In this document: piece after piece, positions 26,701 to 32,864 of the stretch
Position numbering within the stretch: the first letter of the stretch is position 1
How the letters are laid out: each line of letters opens with the position of its first letter
NCBI GenBank assembly: GCA_040902585.1
Contig: JBBDXA010000110.1
Location: forward strand, 1-32,864
Source of the DNA: JBBDXA01 sp040902585
Lineage (GTDB): Bacteria; Planctomycetota; Phycisphaerae; Phycisphaerales; Phycisphaeraceae
DNA: 32,864 nt
Reading direction: 5' to 3'
Made by a program: the position numbers and the translations under genes
The notes under the pieces: model-generated
What the model was told of the DNA's origin: nothing
Database searches by the model: none
Seen by the model: the letters and a program-made list of their open reading frames with translations, nothing else

Positions 26701-27462
26701 CGGGACCGGTTCCTTGGCGGACTCGACTTCCCACGTCGCCACATCCTTCTTATAACCTTCCATCCGTTCGCGCCGCTGAGACTGGCGATCCGCGAATGCC
26801 TTGATGTCCGCATCCTTCGTCGCCAGATCCCTCTGCCAGTTCGCTAGCTCCTCCTTGGCCGCGTTCAATTGCTGATGTAGATCCTCTGACGTTGTCTCCT
26901 TCGTCACGTTCGGGATGAACGGCGGCGGCGGCGTCTCATCCATCGCCTTCAGGTCCGCCTTGATCTTGTTAGTCGCCGGCGACGCGGCTTCCGCGTCCTG
27001 CTTGGTCTTGGCTGCGTCAGCGCGGGCCTTGGTCGCCTCCGACAGTGCGTTCATTGCCTGCTTGATCATCTCCCCGGCCGCCGTCTTTTGTTCCGCGGTC
27101 AGATCACTCGATGTATCGATCGCCGTCAGCCGACTCTGAAGCAACTCCGGTGTGAGCCACGGCCGCTCTTCGCCGCCTGCCGTCGGCGCGGTCGTCGGCG
27201 GCAACGGTTGAACGGGCTGATTCGGATCGGCCGGTGCCGTCGTCGGGTCGGCCGGCTGCTTCGCGTCCGGCTGCTTCGCGTCGTCCGGCTGCTTCGCGTC
27301 CGGTTGCTTCGTGGCCTCGGGCTGCCTGGCGGTGTCTGATGGTTGTTTGGCCGGTTCGTTCGGCTGCTCCTGCCCCAACGCCCCGCTCATCGCGCCCAGC
27401 GCCAGAAGCGCGGCCAGCGCGGAGCGCAGAAGTCCGTTGCTGTGTCGTACGATCCGTGGCAT
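23779..27462 (-). CDS. Large MscK/MscM-type mechanosensitive ion channel
   Basis: A 1227-residue mechanosensitive channel that would open on membrane tension to release solutes. The start at 27462 (MPRIVRHSNGLL) is chosen for AGGGAG upstream and a following signal peptide (about residues 7-30). Next comes a low-complexity Lys-Gln-Pro-Asp repeat region. A long coiled-coil periplasmic domain (about 100-560) follows, then about ten membrane helices (570-1020). The MscS-type pore and beta domain are at the C-terminus (GLGFGLQEIFANFVSGLIIL, ERPVRVGDVVTVGDV, DWDNKELIVPNKEF). The last 25 residues are Gly/Ser-rich. Size and layout match KefA/MscK and YjeP rather than small MscS. It is divergent from recN with 150 bases between the starts. 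Confidence 0.93.
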   Translation of the reverse strand: MPRIVRHSNGLLRSALAALLALGAMSGALGQEQPNEPAKQPSDTARQPEATKQPDAKQPDDAKQPDAKQPADPTTAPADPNQPVQPLPPTTAPTAGGEERPWLTPELLQSRLTAIDTSSDLTAEQKTAAGEMIKQAMNALSEATKARADAAKTKQDAEAASPATNKIKADLKAMDETPPPPFIPNVTKETTSEDLHQQLNAAKEELANWQRDLATKDADIKAFADRQSQRRERMEGYKKDVATWEVESAKEPVPAESELIAGARRLRAFSLLRQARAKLAADQTREETHASRLALDTAKRDWAARQIRPAEQKVKALETALTAKLQEEAAIAAADARRQLEEAMNKAPEVAGIIRLNAADKKKNAELAQLVAQMEPKPAAVHKQIEEMDQDLTKHKERITERGLDQKVARDLLKRRRTLPTPRQINHEIDQLQAKLRDYEDELEKLQAQKREFDDFEQKVKSILVRLDSSLSDEKRAEIEAEVRKLFSERRQLINEQIAHYQKLYRAVDQLEEAKSDLRKKSAEMGEFIDTNLLWIADAPPISAQTASDLGITIVWLVSPANWAGFVNTVKEEFGDQFAIVAFIVLLFLVLLSLRIRIRRKLEAINADLKRIESDKFLLTPLAMLLTFVLVLPWPVLVGGLALVLRASFTAPEFTRMIAIALLASSISYLTIRTLIGFLRPAGVAEEHLRWRDSTVGVLRRNLLWLLPIAVLCSGLIAGLSWLNDDARTDSLGRVAYILFMLSIAVFLFRVLHPKRGAVAQILRETPDSLIAKVRWVWFPVMVFLPPVLAILAGIGYFYTAQTVGGTRLLATMWLMLAVLILQSLALRWLFVAQRKLALQKALERREAKAKAAAAAAEKSEEGPKTMGEDAPIVIEQPTIDLAQINEQTRQLIRAMLTVSTVVGLYLIWAGVLPALRVLDEINLWQYGLDAASKPQFITLSSVLLAIIVTFVTVAASKNVPGLLEITILKRTSMDAGGRYAFATVTRYIIIVIGIIFAFKAIGIGWSSVQFLVAAVSLGLGFGLQEIFANFVSGLIILFERPVRVGDVVTVGDVTGSISRIRIRATTLVDWDNKELIVPNKEFITGRIMNWSLSSTVTRVVIKVGVAYGSDVALVQRLLMEVAAENPMTADDPAPRVVFTSFGDSSLNFELRVFTRVLADRLPTIHQAHEAIDRKFREHKIEIPFPQRDLHVRSVDSGVSFSNGSGNGDSGSRGSERKEPASQESRS
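27252..27314. repeat. Imperfect 15-bp tandem repeat encoding a Lys-Gln-Pro-Asp tract
   Basis: The unit ccggctgcttcgcgt occurs at 27252-27266, 27267-27281 and 27285-27299, with a degenerate fourth copy at 27300-27314. Read on the minus strand in the channel gene it gives repeated DAKQP-type units in the N-terminal linker. The unit length is a multiple of three, so copy-number change would keep the frame. Confidence 0.85.
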
Positions 27463-27612
27463 CGAATGATTCTCCCTGACCGGCGCGGCCAGCCGCGCAG
27501 CCTTGGATTTCAGGTGATTTGTCAGCTTGTCACGCGGCCGCGCCTGCGGCGACGTGTCCCGCGAGGCGGCTGTTTCAGCTATCATAGCCCCATTCTTCAA
27601 TCGAGAGTAGGG

Positions 27613-29556
27613 ATGCTCCGCGAACTGCACATATCCAACCTGGCCGTCATCGAAGACATCTGCATCGAGCTGTCGAGCGGGCTCAACTGCTTCACCGGTC
27701 AGACCGGCGCGGGCAAGAGCCTGATCATCGGCGCGTTCGAACTTCTCTTAGGTCTGCGCAGCGGTGGGGCGGCTGAACTCATCCGAGCCGGCGCGGAGGA
27801 AGCCCGCATCAGCGGCGTGTTCGAATTGAACGATCCGAAAGTAGCCGCCGAGATCGCCGCGCTCGCTGATGTCACGCTTGAAGAGGGCGAGCCGCTGCTC
27901 ATCACGCGCAAGCTGTACGCCTCGGGGCGCAGCAGCGCGAGCCTGAACGGTCAGCCCGCGACCGCAGGCATGATCCGCGCAATAGGTGAACTGCTCGTCG
28001 ATGTCCACGGCCAGCACGACCACCAGTACCTGCTCAAGCCTTCTAATCAACTGTTAGTCCTCGACGGCTTCGCCCGCACCATGGACCTGCGCGAAGCGTT
28101 CGGTGAGCGGCAGCGACAGCTCGTCGAACTGGATCAGCGGCGAGAAGAGCTTTCAGCCGCGGCTGATTTGCGCACCCAGCAGCGAGATCTCTATGAGTTT
28201 CAGGCCCAGGAAATAGACGCCGCGGAGCTGGTGGAAGGGGAGTTTCGCGAACTGAAGGCCCGCCACGCGCTGCTGAATAATCTCAAGCAGTTGAAACAGG
28301 ATTCGGGCAAGGCGTATGCAGCTCTGTATGACAGCGAAGGGGCGATCGTCGAACGGCTCCAGATGCTGACCCACCTCATGGGCGAGATGGTCGAGCTGGA
28401 TGAGGAGCTGCGCGATGTGAGCGAACAGGTGCGCTCAGCCACGCTCAGCCTTCAGGACGCGGCCTTCGAGTTGGCGCGGTACGTCGATCGCCTCGATCAG
28501 GACCCGGGCGAACTGGTGGAGATCGAAGACCGCCTCAACACGCTGAATCGCCTCGCTACCAAGTACGGCTCCACGCGCGGCGCGCTCGGCAAGCGAGCCG
28601 CGACGAACAGCGATGCCCCGAGCGATCCTGGTGCCGAGGTCCTCGCCTATCGCGCAGACATCGGCCAGAAGCTCGACAAGCTGCGCGGTGAGGATGACGA
28701 CCTTTCGCAGATCGACTCGCGTCGTGCCGCGCTGGTGAGTGAACTGGAAAGGATCGGCGACGAACTGAGCGAGAAGCGCAAGGCCGCGGCCCGCAGGTTG
28801 AGGCCGTTGATCGAAGCGCAGCTCAAGGAACTGGGCATGGCCGAGGCGCTTTTTGAGATTGCCTTTGTCGAAGGCGAAGTCGCACGCGAAGGCGATGGCA
28901 TTCGGGAGGGCGAGGCTCCCGCCGAGCCTGTCTCCGAAGCACAAGAATCCAACCGCAAAGCCTACCCCTCCGGCTTCGACCAGATCGAAATGCTCGTCCG
29001 CACCAACCCCGGCCAGCCGGCGCGTCCTTTGCGGAAGGTCGCCAGCGGCGGCGAACTCTCGCGCATCATGCTCGGCCTGAAATCCATCCTCGCCCACAGC
29101 GATCGCATCAGCGTGCTCGTGTTCGACGAGATCGACGCCAACATCGGCGGCAGGCTCGGCACCGTCATCGGCCGCAAACTCCGCGAGCTGGCGGGGGGTT
29201 CTGACTCCCCTCCCTCCCAGGGAGGGGCGGGGGGAGGGTCGAGCAAACGCATTTCAAAGAGCGCCCCGAAGAACACGAAGACCAACGGCTCCTCCGATCA
29301 ACCCGCCACATCATCCCCCGCCAAACACCAGGTCCTCTGCATCACCCACCTGCCCCAGATCGCCGCCTTCGGCAACCGCCACATGCGCATCAGCAAAACC
29401 GTCAGCGGCACCGGCGACGCGCGACAGACCGTCACGACCGTGACCCATCTCGAAGGCAAATCGCGCATCGAAGAACTGGCGGAAATGCTCGCGGGCAAGG
29501 ATGCGACAAAGACCACGCGCAAGCAGGTGGAAGAACTATTGGCAACGGCGGGGTGA
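27613..29556 (+). CDS. recN: DNA repair protein RecN with two in-frame repeat insertions
   Basis: RecN is an SMC-like ATPase acting early in double-strand break repair. The start at 27613 (MLRELHISNLAVIED) fits the family; the frame is open further upstream, antisense to the channel gene. Walker A GQTGAGKS is at 29-36, the RecN signature VDVHGQHDHQYLL at about 130, then a long coiled-coil domain. The ATPase signature ASGGELSRIML and Walker B VLVFDEIDANIGG (about 501-513) follow, then HQVLCITHLPQIAAFGNRH. Two insertions interrupt conserved sequence: residues about 431-440 (REGEAPAEP) before the signature, and about 527-572 between Walker B and HQVLCITHLPQ, where most RecN proteins have only a few residues. 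Both come from repeat families and keep the frame. At 647 residues it is long for RecN (about 550-570). Confidence 0.95.
   Translation: MLRELHISNLAVIEDICIELSSGLNCFTGQTGAGKSLIIGAFELLLGLRSGGAAELIRAGAEEARISGVFELNDPKVAAEIAALADVTLEEGEPLLITRKLYASGRSSASLNGQPATAGMIRAIGELLVDVHGQHDHQYLLKPSNQLLVLDGFARTMDLREAFGERQRQLVELDQRREELSAAADLRTQQRDLYEFQAQEIDAAELVEGEFRELKARHALLNNLKQLKQDSGKAYAALYDSEGAIVERLQMLTHLMGEMVELDEELRDVSEQVRSATLSLQDAAFELARYVDRLDQDPGELVEIEDRLNTLNRLATKYGSTRGALGKRAATNSDAPSDPGAEVLAYRADIGQKLDKLRGEDDDLSQIDSRRAALVSELERIGDELSEKRKAAARRLRPLIEAQLKELGMAEALFEIAFVEGEVAREGDGIREGEAPAEPVSEAQESNRKAYPSGFDQIEMLVRTNPGQPARPLRKVASGGELSRIMLGLKSILAHSDRISVLVFDEIDANIGGRLGTVIGRKLRELAGGSDSPPSQGGAGGGSSKRISKSAPKNTKTNGSSDQPATSSPAKHQVLCITHLPQIAAFGNRHMRISKTVSGTGDARQTVTTVTHLEGKSRIEELAEMLAGKDATKTTRKQVEELLATAG
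28903..28932. repeat. REGEAPAEP-type repeat inside recN
   Basis: cgggagggcgaggctcccgc followed by cgagcctgtc encodes REGEAPAEPV in frame. The core gggag/ctccc is palindromic. This is a recognisable dispersed repeat that is also seen inside predicted proteins of other planctomycetes, from general knowledge rather than a search. Confidence 0.75.
29202..29248. repeat. Family-1 repeat inside recN
   Basis: A single copy beginning tgactcccctccctcccagg and ending in gggggagggtcgagc. It has the same orientation relative to the coding strand, and the same frame, as the left-hand member (119-158) of the aroC pair. The encoded peptides are SDSPPSQGGAGGGSSKR here and SDTPASQGGVRGGSSAR in aroC. No inverted mate follows. 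Confidence 0.92.
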
Positions 29557-29595
29557 AGCGTGGAATGCACGCCGTTCGCACGCCTCAAAATGAAC

Positions 29596-30168
<573 letters not shown>

Positions 30169-30253
30169 GGTCGTTCCTGTGTTTCGTGCGTGACTATAAA
30201 TAGTAGGCGATTGCGGCGGGCGAGCAAACGGGGCTGGTGCGCATAAATCGATA

Positions 30254-30378
30254 CAAGCCCGATGGCGAGGGCCGCCGAGCCGTCGGGGTATCGGGAGCCT
30301 GTTGCTTCTTGTTTCCCTTCTTAGGTGTCCGCGCGCCGAATACCCCGACGGCTCGCCAAGCCTCGCCATCGGGCTTGG
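30254..30378. repeat. Family-3 repeat, inverted pair
   Basis: The left copy at 30254-30295 (caagcccgatggcgagggcc...) and the right copy at 30340-30378 (ataccccgacggctcgccaa...) are near reverse complements with about 44 bases between. This is the same design as 10981-11086, between nuoB and the glycosyltransferase gene. Confidence 0.92.
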
Positions 30379-30578
30379 TTTCGCGCCGGTTATCGGCACT
30401 CCGCGCCAAACGAACTTCACGGATTCACCGACCCTTTCTCAATCCCCCTTCGTATCACCCGGCAGCATCGACGCAGGCGTGTACGAAACAAGAATTCCTC
30501 GCCTTGACCCGCCTCGCGTCCTCGTGCGACACTCAAGTCGCGCCGATCGACCCTTGCGGAACCATTCTTCCGCAATGT

Positions 30579-30583
30579 GGAGG
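30579..30583 (+). promoter_or_regulatory. Ribosome binding site favouring a TTG start
   Basis: GGAGG lies 6 bases before TTG 30590. The in-frame ATG at 30575 overlaps this site's own region and has no good Shine-Dalgarno. TTG is therefore preferred for the glycosyltransferase. Confidence 0.65.
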
Positions 30584-30589
30584 CAAACC

Positions 30590-31849
30590 TTGGACATTCC
30601 TTCGAATCATCTGGTACTAGGCGACGACGGTCTTCCAACGGCACCGCAGGGCCGCGATGTCGTGCTGCACACGCGCGTCGTCACCGAACAGGGCGGCGGG
30701 CCTGACAAGACCATCCTCCTCTCCTCGCCGTTCCTCGCGGACACCAACTACTGGCTGGCCGCGGCCTACATGCACCCGCCTGAGGACAAAGGCTTCGACG
30801 TCCTCCAAAAGCGCGCGGCTTCCTGGAACAGTCCGCTCATCAGCGTGCCTGACCGCGGGCCCTTTGACCGCAAAGTCCTCGCCCGCATGCTCCAGCTCTG
30901 CAAGAAGTACCAGGTCAAAATCTGGCACGGCCACGACTACAAGTCCAACCTTGTCGGCCTGCTGCTGCGTCCGTTCTACAAAATGAAACTCGTCACCACG
31001 GTGCATGGCTGGGTGAAGCACACGTTTAAGACGCCGCTGTATTACGCGGTCGATCGCTGGACGCTGCCTTGGTATCACCATGTGATCTGCGTATCGGAAG
31101 ACCTGCATGAACGGGCCCTGAAGCTGAGCGTGCCGGAAGATCGCTGTTCGCTGGTACATAATGCGATCGATGAAAACATGTTCAAGCGTCAACACGCGCC
31201 TGCGGAGGCGGAGCTGCGTAAGCAGATGAACACACCCGCCAATCGCCTGGTCATCGGCGCGGTCGGCCGCCTCAGCGCGGAGAAGGGTTTTAACCTTCTC
31301 ATCCAGGCAGCCGCGAAGCTCATCGGCGAAGGGCACGACATCGAACTGTGGATCGCAGGCGACGGCGACGCGAAGCCTGAACTCGAGAAGCTCATCGCCC
31401 AGCTCAAGGTCGGTGATCGCGTCAAACTCCTGGGGTTCGTTTCCGACACCGTCGGCCTGTATCACGCGATGGATCTTTTCTGTCTCTCCAGCCTGCGCGA
31501 AGGGCTGCCCAACGTCGTGCTCGAAGCGATGTCGATGGGCGTGCCCGTGGTCTCGACGAAAGTCGCGGGCGTGCCGAAGATGATTACCGACGGCGAGAAC
31601 GGCCTGCTCGTGGACATCGGCGATGCGGACCTGTTGACCGATGCACTTCGCAAGTCGGTGCGCGATCCGGGCATGCGAAACCATCTGGCGACGCAAGGCC
31701 GATCGCTCATCGAGAAGGAATACAGCTTCACCCGCCGGATGGAAAAGGTGAAAGCGATCTACGACCGCGTGCTGGGCATCGAAGAACCGGCGACGCATCA
31801 GTCACGGGAAACCCCCGGCCCAAAAGTCCTTGAGGCGGTGAAGGCCTGA
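30590..31849 (+). CDS. GT4-family glycosyltransferase
   Basis: A 419-residue retaining glycosyltransferase with the GT-B fold, probably acting on cell-surface polysaccharide or lipid. The N-terminal half has IWHGHDYKSNLVG, KLVTTVHGW and ICVSEDLHERAL. The C-terminal nucleotide-sugar half has VGRLSAEKGFNLLIQA, ELWIAGDG and the EX7E motif in EGLPNVVLEAMSMGVPVVST (about 304-323), followed by GENGLLV. The start is TTG 30590 with GGAGG; ATG 30575 is an alternative. The acceptor and sugar donor cannot be told from sequence. A hexapeptide acyltransferase follows after the assembly gap, which would suit a small surface-polysaccharide locus, but the gap leaves the order uncertain. Confidence 0.9.
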   Translation: MDIPSNHLVLGDDGLPTAPQGRDVVLHTRVVTEQGGGPDKTILLSSPFLADTNYWLAAAYMHPPEDKGFDVLQKRAASWNSPLISVPDRGPFDRKVLARMLQLCKKYQVKIWHGHDYKSNLVGLLLRPFYKMKLVTTVHGWVKHTFKTPLYYAVDRWTLPWYHHVICVSEDLHERALKLSVPEDRCSLVHNAIDENMFKRQHAPAEAELRKQMNTPANRLVIGAVGRLSAEKGFNLLIQAAAKLIGEGHDIELWIAGDGDAKPELEKLIAQLKVGDRVKLLGFVSDTVGLYHAMDLFCLSSLREGLPNVVLEAMSMGVPVVSTKVAGVPKMITDGENGLLVDIGDADLLTDALRKSVRDPGMRNHLATQGRSLIEKEYSFTRRMEKVKAIYDRVLGIEEPATHQSRETPGPKVLEAVKA

Positions 31850-31960
31850 GCGGGAAGGGGAAATGCAAAATGCAAGGCATGCCAATGCAACTTGCAGAAC
31901 GCAAGGCGAAGTTTGCGCCGCCGGCCATAAGGGGAGTATATCCGTCGTCTGTTTAGCGGT

Positions 31961-32000
31961 GGGGGGGGGGGGGGGGGGGGGGGGGGGGGGNNNNNNNNNN
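31961..32000. other. Assembly gap: 30-G run followed by 10 N
   Basis: Thirty consecutive G at 31961-31990 run directly into ten N at 31991-32000. This is a scaffold join. The G run may be a base-calling artefact at a contig end or a true homopolymer that stopped assembly. The distance and order across it should not be trusted. Confidence 0.95.
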
Positions 32001-32122
32001 CCGTGCGTTGGCCGGGGACAGGTGGGCCTCGCGGACTCGGCCCGACCGCTAACCGGTGCGAAAAAGACGGGGTACTGCGCGTGAAATCAGGAGTGGTCCG
32101 AGATTCAACCGATAATCACTGC

Positions 32123-32707
32123 ATGTCCGCCGCCAAGTCCATCGCCCGTATCTTCGGCCTGCTCCGCGCCCTTCCGCACGGGCTTCTCTATTCGATAGGC
32201 AAGCTCGTCCTCGGTCAGGAGCGGGCATTTATCAGTTCCAGTGAACGCATCGCGCTGGTGCCCGGACAGCTCGGCATTTACGCGCGGCAATGGTTCTATC
32301 GCTGGACGCTCGGCTCCGTGGGCAGCGATGTGCATTTCGGATTCATGTCACTGTTCAGCAAGCGGCAGGCGATGATTGGTGAGCGCGTGTACATCGGGCG
32401 CATGTGTACGATTGGCTGGGCGGAGATTGGTGATGATGTGATGTTTGCGGATGGCGTGCAGATTCTGTCGGGGAGGCATCAGCATGGGACAAAGCCCGGG
32501 GGACGCGAAGCCGCAAGCGGCAAAGAGATGCGCGATAACGAACAGCAGTTCAGCAAGGTGACCATCGGTAAAGGCGCGTGGATCGGGGCGAACGCGGTCG
32601 TGATGGCGGATGTGGGTGAAGGGGCGATCGTCGGCGCGGGGGCGGTGGTGACGAAGCCTGTCGCGGCGGGGGCGAAGGTGGGTGGTGTGCCGGCGAAGGG
32701 GTTGTAG
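32123..32707 (+). CDS. Hexapeptide-repeat (left-handed beta-helix) acyltransferase
   Basis: A 194-residue protein of the LbH O-acetyltransferase class (LacA/NodL/VatA-like), which transfers acyl groups from CoA or ACP to sugars. Hexapeptide-type turns are seen in MIGERVYIGRMCTIGWAEIG and later VTIGKGAWIGANAVVMADVG, EGAIVGAGAVVTKPVAAGAK, ending in GGVPAKGL as the family does. A loop with HQHG between them would carry the catalytic His. The N-terminal 60 residues are hydrophobic and basic. The start at 32123 is uncertain, since no good Shine-Dalgarno is nearby and the frame is open back to the gap. It probably modifies a surface glycan, together with the upstream glycosyltransferase if the scaffold is right. 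Confidence 0.85.
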   Translation: MSAAKSIARIFGLLRALPHGLLYSIGKLVLGQERAFISSSERIALVPGQLGIYARQWFYRWTLGSVGSDVHFGFMSLFSKRQAMIGERVYIGRMCTIGWAEIGDDVMFADGVQILSGRHQHGTKPGGREAASGKEMRDNEQQFSKVTIGKGAWIGANAVVMADVGEGAIVGAGAVVTKPVAAGAKVGGVPAKGL

Positions 32708-32708
32708 T

Positions 32709-32735
32709 GGAGCACCATCCCGAAAGGGTGGTGCT
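32709..32735. repeat. Family-2 repeat
   Basis: A single copy (ggagcaccatcccgaaaggg...) that begins two bases after the acyltransferase stop codon. It may pair with the inverted copy at 32843-32864, though the spacing of about 107 bases is larger than in the other pairs. Confidence 0.85.
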
Positions 32736-32842
32736 GTTGGCACACGAATGGAGAGAGGGTGCTGCGTTGCCACTCGATCACTGGACCGCTGCCGCTGCAC
32801 GCAGTCGGCGCATCGGGACATCACGGTAGGACGTAAGTCATT

Positions 32843-32864
32843 AGCACCACCCTGTCGGGATGGT
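32843..32864. repeat. Family-2 repeat, cut by window end
   Basis: agcaccaccctgtcgggatg at the right edge, inverted relative to 32709-32735; the rest lies outside the window. Confidence 0.75.

Overview
The window reads as a high-GC chromosomal segment of a planctomycete, most likely of the Phycisphaerae type. The evidence is indirect. A small membrane protein carries the CxxCGYDLRG...CPECG zinc ribbon common in these bacteria. There is a prepilin-like protein with the GAFTLIELLVVI leader, a LeuRS with a KMGKS loop, a small CVKCH cytochrome, and many short G/C-rich palindromic repeats between and inside genes. No rRNA, tRNA, CRISPR array, transposase or phage gene was seen. Most of the content is ordinary housekeeping.

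Layout. Positions 1-9.6 kb are nearly all on the minus strand: aroC (open at the left edge), a membrane zinc-ribbon protein, a Uma2-family nuclease-like protein, a secreted S41 protease, clpX, a SHOCT-like membrane protein, trigger factor (tig) with a striking His-rich N-terminus, and a cysteine-free secreted thioredoxin-like protein. From 9.7 to 17.9 kb most genes are on the plus strand: a FIST-domain protein, a GAF/class III nucleotide cyclase, leuS, two small membrane/lipoprotein genes and moaE. A prepilin-like gene lies on the minus strand within this part. purH and a BamB-like PQQ-propeller lipoprotein (17.9-20.8 kb) are on the minus strand. At 21.1-23.8 kb a plus-strand group holds cysH, a small CBM48 protein, a small cytochrome c and a RIC-like hemerythrin. 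The window ends with a very large MscK-type mechanosensitive channel (minus), recN (plus), a solitary nuoB (minus), a GT4 glycosyltransferase and a hexapeptide acyltransferase (both plus). A 30-G run plus 10 N marks an assembly gap between the last two.

The most unusual signal is a set of short palindromic repeat families. In intergenic DNA they sit mostly as inverted pairs. In at least three conserved genes they are inserted in frame: aroC, recN (two families) and the GAF/cyclase gene. leuS is a fourth candidate. One family, in the same orientation and reading frame, encodes nearly the same peptide (D-x-P-x-SQGG-x-x-GGSS-x-R) in the unrelated proteins AroC and RecN. This recalls the protein-coding palindromic elements of Rickettsia. 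I see no other clear candidate for a novel system. The cysH-CBM48-cytochrome-hemerythrin group and the His-rich trigger factor are the next most interesting items.
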